From Bacteroidales bacterium (GTDB taxonomy: Bacteria; Bacteroidota; Bacteroidia; Bacteroidales; UBA932): DNA of 44,274 nt. This document shows, in pieces, positions 36,635 to 44,274 of this stretch (its first letter is position 1; each line of letters opens with the position of its first letter). The position numbers were made by a program, and so were the translations under genes. The notes beneath the pieces are model-generated. The model saw nothing but the letters and a program-made list of their open reading frames with translations. It was not told where the DNA came from and searched no databases. The stretch is taken from contig JAFSMS010000108.1 in assembly GCA_017447815.1 (NCBI GenBank), positions 1 to 44,274 of the forward strand, in the 5' to 3' direction.

Positions 36635-37697
36635 TAATCCGCCGGGTGGAATTACCGACGCGTACACTGTGGTCGATACAGAAGGGCACGACGGCCAGGA
36701 TGTGCTGCGGATCCCGGGGCGACCGGAGCAGGGGAACAAAAGGTTTTTCACCGGCCGGGATGTGGTGGTCGGTGAACCAGTCCTGCATCTTTTTCTTTCC
36801 CGGGGCTCCGAGCGGGCGAATCCAGTCGCCGCTTTTCCAGGGGCCGATGAGCGGTTCCGTCCCGGCCGGGATGCCCGCCTTGTCCGCATCTAGAATCAGC
36901 ATTCCTTCCGGCTGTTTCACCGGAAGGCTCCCGTCCCAGGCTTCCTCCTGCATGGTGAATTCGCCTTCCCGTGCACCAGAAGGGCCGTTTTCGTGCACGA
37001 GCTCCCCTTTTTCGCCTTCCCGTGCACCAAAAGGGCCGTTTTCGTGCACGAGTTCCATTTCGGTGCGGAAACGGGCCATGTCCCGGTTGAGGGTCTGGAC
37101 GAAGGAGGGGTTGATGTCGGCAAAAACCGGGAAGACGAGGTTCCTGATCATGTTGCGTTTGCAGTCGTTCAGGGCGTTGGTGCCGTCTTCCCGCCAGGAG
37201 AGCCCGTTTTCCTTTGCGAACGCCTCGATTTCGGCCCGGGTCATCCGGAGGAGGGGCCTCAGGAGGGGGATGTCGGCATAATCCGGGTCCGGAAGGAAGC
37301 CGTTTTCTTTCATCCCGGTGATGCCGCGAAGGCCCGTTCCGCGCAGGAGGTTCAGAATCAGGGTTTCCGCGTTGTCGTTGGCATTGTGCGCCACGGCTAC
37401 GCCTTCATAACCGAACTCCCGGCACAGTTGTCCGAACCAGCGGTAACGCAGCCGGCGGGCGGCCATTTCCACGGAAATGCCCTGCTCCTGGGCAAAGGCC
37501 CTGGTGTCGAAGCGCTTGACATGGCAGGGGATGCCGTGCTCCGCGGCCCAGGCCCGTACGTGGGCTTCGTCGGCGTCACTCTCGTCCCCGCGGAGCGAAA
37601 AGTTGCAGTGTGCAACGGCGAAAGGCCCGCCGCTGAGGCGGACCTTTTCGGCCAGGCACATGGAGTCGATTCCTCCGCTGAAGGCAAGCAGCAGCAT
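36609..37697 (-). CDS. tilS: tRNA(Ile)-lysidine synthetase
   Basis: 362 residues. TilS puts lysine on C34 of the tRNA-Ile that reads AUA. The PP-loop ATPase motif is at the very N-terminus, SGGIDS (7-12), where the usual form is [25 protein letters not shown] is the second hallmark. A C-terminal TilS domain is recognisable ([20 protein letters not shown]). Between them a 17-residue unit with ELVHENGP is present twice in tandem (about 214-247), which looks like a recent duplication. The start overlaps the stop of the upstream DUF3078 gene as TGATG. Confidence 0.93.
   Translation of the reverse strand: MLLLAFSGGIDSMCLAEKVRLSGGPFAVAHCNFSLRGDESDADEAHVRAWAAEHGIPCHVKRFDTRAFAQEQGISVEMAARRLRYRWFGQLCREFGYEGVAVAHNANDNAETLILNLLRGTGLRGITGMKENGFLPDPDYADIPLLRPLLRMTRAEIEAFAKENGLSWREDGTNALNDCKRNMIRNLVFPVFADINPSFVQTLNRDMARFRTEMELVHENGPFGAREGEKGELVHENGPSGAREGEFTMQEEAWDGSLPVKQPEGMLILDADKAGIPAGTEPLIGPWKSGDWIRPLGAPGKKKMQDWFTDHHIPAGEKPFVPLLRSPRDPQHILAVVPFCIDHSVRVGNSTRRIIRISVKND
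36960..37056 (-). repeat. In-frame tandem duplication inside tilS, 51-bp period
   Basis: Two copies of a unit beginning TTCGCCTTCCCGTGCACCA on the plus strand start at 36960 and 37011. They are nearly identical over about 46 bp and encode two copies of ELVHENGP(F/S)GAREGE. Each unit carries two GTGCAC palindromes, so it can also fold. Confidence 0.85.
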
Positions 37698-38737
37698 CAG
37701 TGATTGTGGGTGATGGTATAGGTGAAGCCGAACTCCAGATATTCCTTGAACTGGACGCCCTTGGAGTCCGCTACGCCGTCCTTGTCGGTGTCACGTACGA
37801 TGACACGGGGGTCGTAGATGAGGTTGGTGCTCAGGGTGAGGGCGAAGAACTTGCGCAGTTTCCAGTATATTTTGTTGTCCCAGGTGATGCGGGGTTCTAT
37901 TTTGGGAGTGAGGTAGTTGTAGAAAAGGGTGACCTGCGTGGTGTAGGAGAAGGCGTCATTGATGACCCAGGCCATGTCGGCCTTGATCTGGGCGCCGAAT
38001 TCCATGCGTACCGGGCGGTAGTTGTCCCCGACGGCCGCATCCAGACCGGCCGAACGCAAATCCATGCCATAGGTTTTCCTCAGTTCGGGAATGCCCACGA
38101 TCACGGCGCCTCCGGACAAGGGTGCCACGTTCAGGGAGAACCAGGGAGCGGGCGTCCACAGGGCACCGATACCGATATCGATGTAGGCCGGGGCGAAGAG
38201 GCCGGACTTGAGCGTACGAGCGTTGAGCCAGTCCTGGACGGTGGGCTCTTCGACGCCGCTGCTCTTCGGGGTGCCGTAGGCGTAGTTGTTGTCGAACTGC
38301 GTCTTGAAGTCGAAACTGGCCGAATAGGCGAGGTTCTTCACCGGCGTCTCATAGCCCCACTTGGCCTCGAAATAAATGCGGTCCTTGTTCTTTTGGAGGA
38401 TGGGTTTGTCGGCACTGTACAGGAAGCCGTAGTCCAACTGCAAGCGGTTCACGCCCCGTAGTTTGCCTTTTTCGAATTTGCTGGTCAGGTCGATGTTTCC
38501 GGCCAGGGAGACATTGTTGTAACCGCCGGCGACCCACTGGGAGAGATAGGTCTGTCCAAAGTTGATGTTCGTCAGCAGGGTGGTGTTCCAGTAACGGGGC
38601 TTTTTGGCCGTTTCGGGAACATCCTCGGCCGCACTCAGGGCGGCGGCAGCCTCTGCGGCCGCCTCCTGGGTATTCTGGGCCTGCACCGCCAGGGAGGCGG
38701 CCACCAGGCCGATGATAAGGAATAACTTCTTCTTCAT
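37697..38737 (-). CDS. DUF3078 outer-membrane-type protein
   Basis: 346 residues. A signal peptide (MKKKLFLIIGLVAASLAVQAQ) precedes an Ala/Glu-rich spacer and a DUF3078-like region from about 49 (YWNTTLLTNINFGQTYLSQWVAGGYNNVSLAG). Alternating strands with aromatic ends fit an outer-membrane beta barrel, ending EFGFTYTITHNH. A DTDKDGVADSKG segment near residue 317 looks like a calcium-binding loop. The function of the family is unknown. It lies 24 bp after proS and overlaps tilS by one base. Confidence 0.85.
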   Translation of the reverse strand: MKKKLFLIIGLVAASLAVQAQNTQEAAAEAAAALSAAEDVPETAKKPRYWNTTLLTNINFGQTYLSQWVAGGYNNVSLAGNIDLTSKFEKGKLRGVNRLQLDYGFLYSADKPILQKNKDRIYFEAKWGYETPVKNLAYSASFDFKTQFDNNYAYGTPKSSGVEEPTVQDWLNARTLKSGLFAPAYIDIGIGALWTPAPWFSLNVAPLSGGAVIVGIPELRKTYGMDLRSAGLDAAVGDNYRPVRMEFGAQIKADMAWVINDAFSYTTQVTLFYNYLTPKIEPRITWDNKIYWKLRKFFALTLSTNLIYDPRVIVRDTDKDGVADSKGVQFKEYLEFGFTYTITHNH

Positions 38738-38761
38738 GGTTTCACTACTTTTTAAGCGGGG

Positions 38762-40240
38762 CTAGTAAGAGCGGGCGAAGAGGACCCTCTGGTGGGAAGG
38801 CTTGCCGGTATAGATGCACTTGCCTTCTTCCATGCATACGGCGCTGTCCACGGGGATGCAGCGAATGGTGGCCTTTGTCTCTTCCTGAATCTTGGCTTCG
38901 GTTTCGGCCGTTCCGTCCCAGTGGCACAGGAGGAAACCGCCCTTCTCAATCTCGACCTTGAACTCTTCCCAACTGTCCACCTTGCGGATGGAGGCGTCGC
39001 GGAAGGCCAGGGCCTTGTTGTAGATGTTTTTCTGGATGTCGTCCAGCAGGTCGATGATGCGGTCTTCGAGGCCTTCGAGGGGTTCGGAGATTTTTTCCAG
39101 CGTGTCGCGGCGGGCTACTTCTACCGTGCCGTTCTGCAGGTCGCGGGGACCCATGGCCAGGCGCACCGGGACGCCCTTGAGTTCCCATTCGGCAAACTTG
39201 AAGCCGGGACGGAGGGTGTCGCGGTCGTCAATTTCCACCGTGTGGCCCTTCGCATCCAGGACTTTCTTGAGTTGATACATCTTGTCCAGGACGGCGTTGC
39301 GTTCCTCATCGCTCTTGTAGATGGGGACCATCACTACCTGGATCGGGGCCAGGGCAGGCGGGAGGACCAGGCCGTTGTCGTCTCCGTGGGACATGATGAG
39401 GGCGCCCATCAGGCGGGTGCTCACGCCCCAGGACGTGGCCCAGACATAGTCCTGCTTGCCTTCCTTGTTGGTGAAGGTGACGTCGAAACTCTTGGCGAAA
39501 TTCTGGCCCAGGAAGTGGGAGGTGCCGGCCTGGAGGGCCTTGCCGTCCTGCATGAGGGCCTCGATGGTCATGGTGTCCAGGGCGCCGGCAAACCGCTCAC
39601 CGGGGCTCTTGTGCCCTACCACGACGGGGAGGGCCATCACCTCGCGGGCGAATTTGGCATAGATGTTGACCATCTGCTCTTTGCGGGCTTCGGCCTCCTG
39701 GGCGGTGGCGTGGGCGGTGTGGCCTTCCTGCCAGAGGAATTCCGCCGTCCGGAGGAACAGGCGGGTGCGCATTTCCCAGCGTACGACATTGCACCACTGG
39801 TTGCACAGGATGGGAAGGTCTCTCCAACTGTGAACCCAATTCTTATAGGTGTTCCAGATAATGGTCTCCGAGGTGGGGCGGACGATGAGTTCTTCTTCCA
39901 ACTTGGCCTCCGGGTCCACCACGATGCCGTTGCCTGCCGGATCGTTCATGAGCCGGTGGTGCGTGACCACGGCGCATTCCTTGGCGAATCCGGCGACATG
40001 TTCGGCCTCACGGCTGAAGAAAGACTTGGGGATGAAGAGCGGGAAATAGGCGTTCTTGACGCCGGTCTCCTTGAACATCCCGTCCAGGATGTGCTGCATC
40101 TTTTCCCAGATGGCATAGCCATAGGGTTTGATGACCATGCAGCCGCGGACGGCGGACTGTTCGGCCAAATCAGCTTTTACGACCAGGTCGTTATACCACT
40201 GAGAGTAGTTTTCTTCGCGTTTGGTTACCTCTTTTGCCAT
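38762..40240 (-). CDS. proS: Prolyl-tRNA synthetase, eukaryote/archaeal-like type
   Basis: 492 residues. It charges tRNA-Pro. The short form without the bacterial editing insert and with a C-terminal zinc-domain-like tail (ending [10 protein letters not shown]) places it with the ProS type 3 family that Bacteroidota use. Class II motifs are [25 protein letters not shown] and [15 protein letters not shown]. The anticodon-binding domain starts near 300 ([16 protein letters not shown]). First gene of proS-DUF3078-tilS. Confidence 0.97.
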   Translation of the reverse strand: MAKEVTKREENYSQWYNDLVVKADLAEQSAVRGCMVIKPYGYAIWEKMQHILDGMFKETGVKNAYFPLFIPKSFFSREAEHVAGFAKECAVVTHHRLMNDPAGNGIVVDPEAKLEEELIVRPTSETIIWNTYKNWVHSWRDLPILCNQWCNVVRWEMRTRLFLRTAEFLWQEGHTAHATAQEAEARKEQMVNIYAKFAREVMALPVVVGHKSPGERFAGALDTMTIEALMQDGKALQAGTSHFLGQNFAKSFDVTFTNKEGKQDYVWATSWGVSTRLMGALIMSHGDDNGLVLPPALAPIQVVMVPIYKSDEERNAVLDKMYQLKKVLDAKGHTVEIDDRDTLRPGFKFAEWELKGVPVRLAMGPRDLQNGTVEVARRDTLEKISEPLEGLEDRIIDLLDDIQKNIYNKALAFRDASIRKVDSWEEFKVEIEKGGFLLCHWDGTAETEAKIQEETKATIRCIPVDSAVCMEEGKCIYTGKPSHQRVLFARSY

Positions 40241-40248
40241 AATAAATA

Positions 40249-40280
40249 TTTGTTTTTTTTCGTTTTTGTGCTTAATATTG
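40249..40280 (+). promoter_or_regulatory. Predicted promoter for the aromatic-rich lipoprotein gene
   Basis: TTTG (40249-40252), 20 bp, TAATATTG (40273-40280), one mismatch in the -7 element. The leader would be about 100 nt. It contains a 7-bp hairpin (ACTGCAA 40293-40299 with TTGCAGT 40310-40316) and a CCCGG/CCGGG hairpin (40331-40345). Confidence 0.55.
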
Positions 40281-40347
40281 CCTCCAGAATGGACTGCAAG
40301 GTATTAAAATTGCAGTATACCCCTTTCAAGCCCGGAGAACCCGGGTG

Positions 40348-40355
40348 CAAAGATA
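40348..40355 (-). promoter_or_regulatory. Predicted -7 element of the proS promoter
   Basis: Minus strand TATCTTTG, identical to the -7 boxes of rimP and purE. No clear TTTG lies 19-21 bp upstream, so the -33 is weak or absent. The leader to proS would be about 100 nt. Confidence 0.6.
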
Positions 40356-40373
40356 CTTATTTTTATTGGATTA

Positions 40374-40380
40374 AAGGAGG
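40374..40380 (+). promoter_or_regulatory. Strong Shine-Dalgarno sequence
   Basis: AAAGGAGG (40373-40380) with an 8-nt spacer to the ATG at 40389. It is close to the full anti-SD complement, whereas most starts in this window, as in Bacteroidota generally, lack one. It fixes the start of the following gene. Confidence 0.8.
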
Positions 40381-40388
40381 TACTGACG

Positions 40389-41582
40389 ATGAAAAAGAGT
40401 TTTTTGGCCTATGCCGTTGCGGCTTTTGCCGCCCTGGGCTGCTCTTCCGTGAGCCAGCTTCAGACACGAGTCTATGATGACGGTGTCTATTCCCGTCCTT
40501 CTGTTGTTCCCGCAGCCCAGGTGGCCGCGGCGAATTCCGATTTGGATAATCTCCTTGCAGAGAGCAAGCAATCCCAAGCCTATATAATCAACAGCCAGGG
40601 AGATACCCTGGTGGTACCGACAGGCAAGAAGGTGCAGTTTACAAACACGACGGATCTTGTCGTCACCGACTCGCCGTCCTGGATGTACGGTTATCCCTGG
40701 GCCTACAGCCCCTGGTATTTCCACGATTTCTATTACTGGCACAGCCCGTGGTTCTATAATTCGTGGTATTTCGACCGCTGGGCGTGGGATCCGTGGTACT
40801 ATGACTATTGGTATTACCACCCTTACTATCCCTTCAGGGCCTATAGTTGGTCGTTCTGGTACGATCCTTTCTTCGGCCCCCGGTATCATCACGCCTGGTA
40901 TGGCCATCCTTATTACTACGGCGGCTATTACTACGGTCCCGTATGGGGCGGTGGCGGGCTTGTCCACAAAACCCCCTATGCCGGGCAGTCCTTCGCCCGC
41001 GGCGGGGCTTCCCGCTCGGCCGGCCGCAGCCTGACAGACCGTCACGCTTCGTCCCGCAGCCGGACCGGATCGGCCACCAAGGCCACTTCTTCCGGCCGTT
41101 CCGGCATCACCACCCGTTCGGCCTCCGGCCGTTCCGGCGTGAGCACCCGTTCCGGTGTCACCAGCCGCAGCGCTTCCTCGGTGTCCCGCCGTGCGGCGCC
41201 GGTCACCCGCTCCTCTTCCGTGAGCGGAAGCACCGCCGGCAGCCGCTCTTCCGGCAGCGTCACCCGTTCCTCCGGCGGCAACGGATCCTACCGTTCCTCC
41301 GGCAGCGCCACCCGCTCTTCCGGCGGCACCGGGTCCTATCGCTCTTCCGGCAGCGGCGCATACCGTTCCTCGGGCAGCGGGTCCTATCGCTCTTCCGGCT
41401 CTTCGTCCCGCTCCTCTTCCGGCGGCAGTTATTCCGGCGGCAGCAGCGTCCGTTCTTCCGGCGGCAGTTCCTCCGGCGGCGGCTATTCGGGCGGCGGCTA
41501 TTCGGGCGGCGGCGGTTCCCGCTCCTCCGGTGGCGGTTATTCCGGTGGCGGCAGTTCCCGTTCCTCCGGCGGACGCCGATAA
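40389..41582 (+). CDS. Lipoprotein with aromatic-rich core and RSSG-repeat tail
   Basis: 397 residues of no family I recognise. A lipoprotein-like signal ends at Cys18 (FAALGCSS). Residues 19-97 look like an ordinary folded stretch. Residues 98-186 contain 47 Trp/Tyr/Phe in 89 positions (for example WYFDRWAWDPWYYDYWYY). From about 200 to the end the chain is almost only Ser, Gly and Arg, with ten RSSG units, several as YRSSG, and a GGGYSGGG end. An exported, adhesive or self-associating envelope protein is possible but not shown. It lies 21 bp before an outer-membrane barrel gene and is preceded by a strong Shine-Dalgarno. Confidence 0.8.
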   Translation: MKKSFLAYAVAAFAALGCSSVSQLQTRVYDDGVYSRPSVVPAAQVAAANSDLDNLLAESKQSQAYIINSQGDTLVVPTGKKVQFTNTTDLVVTDSPSWMYGYPWAYSPWYFHDFYYWHSPWFYNSWYFDRWAWDPWYYDYWYYHPYYPFRAYSWSFWYDPFFGPRYHHAWYGHPYYYGGYYYGPVWGGGGLVHKTPYAGQSFARGGASRSAGRSLTDRHASSRSRTGSATKATSSGRSGITTRSASGRSGVSTRSGVTSRSASSVSRRAAPVTRSSSVSGSTAGSRSSGSVTRSSGGNGSYRSSGSATRSSGGTGSYRSSGSGAYRSSGSGSYRSSGSSSRSSSGGSYSGGSSVRSSGGSSSGGGYSGGGYSGGGGSRSSGGGYSGGGSSRSSGGRR

Positions 41583-41603
41583 CTTTCAAAAAAGACTTCG
41601 AAC

Positions 41604-43283
41604 ATGAAAAGGATATTGACCTTCATTTTGGGAACGGCCGTCACAGTGGCGGCCGCTGCCCAGGACTGGCAGGATGCCCGTTTTTTTGCTGAGAACAATT
41701 ATGTCGGCACGGCCCGTACCCTGGGCATGGGCAATGCCGTGACCGCCATCGGCGGAGACCCCGGTTCCATTTCCATCAACCCGGCCGGCTCTTCCGTGGC
41801 GTCCTATTCCCAGTTTGTGATCAGCCCCGGTTTCACCCTCTCCACCACCAATGCCAGCGGCGTTGTGGCGCAGGGAAATGCCAGTGCCATCGGCCTCGGG
41901 GATGCCATCCACACCAATTATGGCCGCTTTACCCTTCCCAATGTAGGGGCCATTTTCACGGTCAACACCGGCCGCCGTTCGGGCTGGAAGCGTACCTCCT
42001 TCGGTTTCGTGCTCAACGCCACCAATAACTATACCGGGCGTTTCAATGCATCGGGTGTCAATGCCGACAACTCCTATGCCGCCTCCCTGGCTTCTTCGGC
42101 CGAAGGGTATTCGGAAACCGTGCTCGGTTCCGAGAGTTGGTGGTATGACGGGGGCGATATCGCCCGCATGCCCAAGTGGGTGGACATGATGGGTTACCGC
42201 GCCGGCATGTTCAACGGCATTCCCGGCGATGCAGGCCGCTATCAGGCCATCACGGAAGTGCGGGATGCCGCCGGCAACTGCTGGCTGGCCGCCCCGCTGT
42301 ACCAGAAATACGGACAGCAGTCCTACGGCAACAAGTATGATGTCGTGTTTAATTTCTCGGCCGACTATGAAGACAAATTCTACATCGGCATCAATCTCGG
42401 ACTGACGTCGCTTTCCTACAGGATGTCGGAATATTTCTCCGAGGCTCCCGACAATCCCGACGATTTCCCCGTCATCGAATATACCGATGGTACGCGGGCT
42501 GCCTTCAACAGCCTTCAGATGAAGCACAGTTACACGCTCCGCGGAAACGGCGTCTATGTCAAGGCCGGTTTGCTGTGGCGTCCCTTGGCCGGTCTTCGGC
42601 TGGGTGCCGCCGTCCAGTCTCCCACCATCATGAGTTATACGGCCCGTCAGGCCTTCTCCGGCGAGGTTCTCATGACCGGAAAGAGCCTGGTGCCTTCCAC
42701 CACACCGGAAGACTCCTGGACCTTCCGCATGCAGGAGCCCTGGCGCTTCAATGTGGGTGCCGCCTACAGTTTCGGCAGCCTCGCCGTCCTCAGTGCCGAC
42801 TATGAACTGGCCAGTTACAAGAGCATCCGTTACCGTTCTTCCGACAGTTCGATGCCGCAGTATCTGTCCGATGCCAATGCCGATATCCAGGATGCCCTGG
42901 GAATGGCCCACCAACTGCGCGTAGGTGTGGAGGTGAAGCCCACGGCCGACTTCTCGCTCCGTGCGGGCTACAACCTGGTCACCTACGGCCAGCGGAACTG
43001 GCTGGAGGAAGACTGGAGCGTTACGCCTCTCACCTCTGCGGAGAAGATGTCCCTTTGCAAGCACAATGTCTCCGTCGGTGCCGGTTACTCGTTCGGCTCG
43101 TTCTTCCTGGATGCCGCCTTCCGCTTCCGGATCGTTCCCAAGGAATACATGATGCCTTACCATTATTATGGCTATGACAGCAGTTTCACCAACAAGTACG
43201 TGGATTGGAGCATCCTCACCCCGGAAGTGGAAATCAAGCCCAATGCGATGGACATTGTCCTCACGGCGGGATGGCGCTTCTAA
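41604..43283 (+). CDS. OmpP1/FadL-like outer membrane protein
   Basis: 559 residues. A signal peptide (MKRILTFILGTAVTVAAAAQD) is followed by ARFFAENNYVGTARTLGMGNAVTAIGGDPGSISINPAG, the N-terminal plug-like motif of OmpP1/FadL/TodX-type proteins in Bacteroidota. The rest is rich in alternating strands and ends with an aromatic residue (LTAGWRF), as outer-membrane barrels do. The FadL family carries long-chain fatty acids or other hydrophobic compounds; the substrate here is unknown. Confidence 0.85.
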   Translation: MKRILTFILGTAVTVAAAAQDWQDARFFAENNYVGTARTLGMGNAVTAIGGDPGSISINPAGSSVASYSQFVISPGFTLSTTNASGVVAQGNASAIGLGDAIHTNYGRFTLPNVGAIFTVNTGRRSGWKRTSFGFVLNATNNYTGRFNASGVNADNSYAASLASSAEGYSETVLGSESWWYDGGDIARMPKWVDMMGYRAGMFNGIPGDAGRYQAITEVRDAAGNCWLAAPLYQKYGQQSYGNKYDVVFNFSADYEDKFYIGINLGLTSLSYRMSEYFSEAPDNPDDFPVIEYTDGTRAAFNSLQMKHSYTLRGNGVYVKAGLLWRPLAGLRLGAAVQSPTIMSYTARQAFSGEVLMTGKSLVPSTTPEDSWTFRMQEPWRFNVGAAYSFGSLAVLSADYELASYKSIRYRSSDSSMPQYLSDANADIQDALGMAHQLRVGVEVKPTADFSLRAGYNLVTYGQRNWLEEDWSVTPLTSAEKMSLCKHNVSVGAGYSFGSFFLDAAFRFRIVPKEYMMPYHYYGYDSSFTNKYVDWSILTPEVEIKPNAMDIVLTAGWRF

Positions 43284-43294
43284 AGCCCGATAAT

Positions 43295-43309
43295 CTGCCA
43301 TTTTGTCAG
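43295..43309 (+). promoter_or_regulatory. Dyad upstream of dnaK
   Basis: CTGCCA-TTT-TGTCAG, an inverted repeat of CTG(C/A)CA with a 3-bp spacer, in the 121-bp gap before dnaK. It is a possible regulator-binding site. Confidence 0.4.
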
Positions 43310-43320
43310 CAATGAACCGC

Positions 43321-43336
43321 TGGCACGAAGTTCGAT
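43321..43336 (+). promoter_or_regulatory. Sigma-54-like element upstream of dnaK
   Basis: CTGGCACG-AAGT-TCGAT resembles the sigma-54 consensus YTGGCACG-N4-TTGCW. The -24 part is exact; the -12 GC reads GA. No TAnnTTTG element is seen in the gap. Confidence 0.4.
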
Positions 43337-43342
43337 AAAACT

Positions 43343-43371
43343 AAGGCGTCGCCCGATGAGGGTGGCGCCTT
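43343..43371 (+). other. 12-bp hairpin between the OmpP1-like gene and dnaK
   Basis: AAGGCGTCGCCC, loop GATGA, GGGTGGCGCCTT, with two G-U pairs, followed by TTATGG. It could terminate the upstream gene weakly or form the 5' end of the dnaK leader. Confidence 0.55.
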
Positions 43372-43404
43372 TATGGTAGAATAAATTTAAAAGAAATAAC
43401 AGTT

Positions 43405-44274
43405 ATGGGAAAAATTATCGGTATCGACTTGGGAACCACTAATTCCTGCGTCGCAGTGATGGAAGGCAATCAGCCTACTGTCATCATCAACAACGAGGGG
43501 CAGCGCACCACCCCTTCCGTGGTGGCTTTCACCGATGGCGGTGAGCGCAAGATCGGCTCTCCGGCCAAGCGTCAGGCCATCACCAACCCCAACAACACCG
43601 TGTTCTCCATCAAGCGTTTCATGGGTGAAACGTACGATCAGGTGAACACCGAGGTTTCCCGCGTTCCCTACAAGGTGGTTCGCGGAGAGAACAACACCCC
43701 CCGCGTGGACATCAATGGCAAACTCTATACGCCTCAGGAGATTTCGGCCATGATTCTTCAGAAGATGAAGAAGACGGCGGAAGAATACCTGCGCCAGGAT
43801 GTCACGGAGGCCGTTATTACGGTTCCGGCCTATTTCTCCGACTCGCAGCGCCAGGCTACCAAGGAAGCCGGCCGCATCGCCGGTCTGGATGTGAAGCGTA
43901 TCATCAACGAGCCCACGGCTGCCGCCCTGGCCTATGGTCTGGATAAGAAGGACAAGGACATGAAGGTGGCTGTGTACGACCTCGGTGGCGGTACCTTCGA
44001 TATCTCTATCCTCCAGCTCGGTGACGGCGTGTTCGAAGTGCTGTCCACCAACGGTGACACTCACCTCGGTGGTGATGACTTCGACCAGGTTATCATCGAC
44101 TGGCTGGCCAGCGAATGTGCTTCCGAAAACGGCGGCATCGACCTTAAGAAGGATCCCATGGCCCTCCAGCGTCTGAAAGAGGCCGCGGAGAAAGCCAAGA
44201 TTGAACTTTCCAGCCAGACTTCCACGGAGATTAACCTTCCGTACATCATGCCGGTGGACGGCGTGCCCAAACAC
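43405..44274 (+). CDS. dnaK: Chaperone DnaK (Hsp70), N-terminal part
   Basis: The first 290 codons of a gene cut by the window edge. [21 protein letters not shown] is the Hsp70 start. The ATPase domain continues with [40 protein letters not shown] and [14 protein letters not shown]. The substrate-binding domain lies beyond the edge. DnaK folds nascent and stressed proteins with DnaJ and GrpE in the cytoplasm. The preceding 121 bp hold a dyad, a sigma-54-like element and a hairpin. Confidence 0.97.
   Translation, partial: MGKIIGIDLGTTNSCVAVMEGNQPTVIINNEGQRTTPSVVAFTDGGERKIGSPAKRQAITNPNNTVFSIKRFMGETYDQVNTEVSRVPYKVVRGENNTPRVDINGKLYTPQEISAMILQKMKKTAEEYLRQDVTEAVITVPAYFSDSQRQATKEAGRIAGLDVKRIINEPTAAALAYGLDKKDKDMKVAVYDLGGGTFDISILQLGDGVFEVLSTNGDTHLGGDDFDQVIIDWLASECASENGGIDLKKDPMALQRLKEAAEKAKIELSSQTSTEINLPYIMPVDGVPKH

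Noticed and set aside
40241-40340. T-box or other tRNA-sensing riboswitch before proS
   Set aside because: Only short hairpins are present; no T-box sequence, specifier loop or terminator/antiterminator pair was found in the about 100-nt leader.
43387-44274. Minus-strand frame at the right edge
   Set aside because: The plus strand encodes an unmistakable DnaK N-terminus; the minus frame is its shadow.

Overview
The window is dense, GC-rich bacterial DNA that looks chromosomal and from the phylum Bacteroidota, order Bacteroidales; the genus cannot be told from the sequence. The evidence is: promoters of the Bacteroidota type (TTTG, about 20 bp, TAnnTTTG) in front of six or more transcription units; Bacteroidota-type proteins (a DUF3078 outer-membrane protein, a WbqC-like protein, an OmpP1/FadL-like barrel protein, a eukaryote-like prolyl-tRNA synthetase, the about 314-residue PurC); and lipid A genes, which imply an outer membrane. 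No phage, IS element, tRNA, rRNA or CRISPR array was seen. The window is mostly housekeeping genes, so its interest lies in unusual versions of core enzymes and in regulatory leaders.

Layout. 1-296: the 3' end of a membrane-protein gene (+). 291-6554 (-): rimP-nusA-infB-cotH, an operon with a terminator-like leader. 6684-7955 (+): purA, from a promoter back to back with that of rimP. 7952-10195 (-): purC-purB with their own promoter. 10284-19716 (-): a complete UMP operon, pyrC-carA-carB-pyrK-pyrD-pyrF-pyrE-pyrB, mostly with overlapping genes. 20031-31740 (+): purE-purL-purC2-purF-purM-purN-purH-purD-folD. With purB this covers PRPP to IMP except PurK, and purA starts the branch to AMP. 31737-36555 (-): gpmI-lpxD-lpxC-lpxA-wbqC (glycolysis plus early lipid A synthesis). 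36609-40240 (-): proS-DUF3078-tilS. 40389-43283 (+): an aromatic-rich lipoprotein and an OmpP1/FadL-like protein. 43405 to the end (+): the first 290 codons of dnaK.

Main observations. (1) The pyr operon leader holds a 44-codon ORF whose stop overlaps the pyrC start. The ORF runs through a U-rich tract and a strong intrinsic terminator, the same architecture as the UTP-sensitive pyrBI attenuator of E. coli. (2) Two glutamine amidotransferases, CarA and PurF, have lost the catalytic cysteine and neighbouring glutamine-site residues, while PurL keeps its cysteine; direct use of ammonia by CPSase and PurF is a reasonable hypothesis. (3) A second, short-type PurC has an altered ATP loop. (4) PyrB carries only the zinc module of PyrI fused to its C-terminus. 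(5) All three convergent gene junctions have abutting or overlapping stop codons with no room for a terminator.

Functional calls come from motif and family recognition by eye, with no database search. Promoters, hairpins and attenuators are predictions from sequence.
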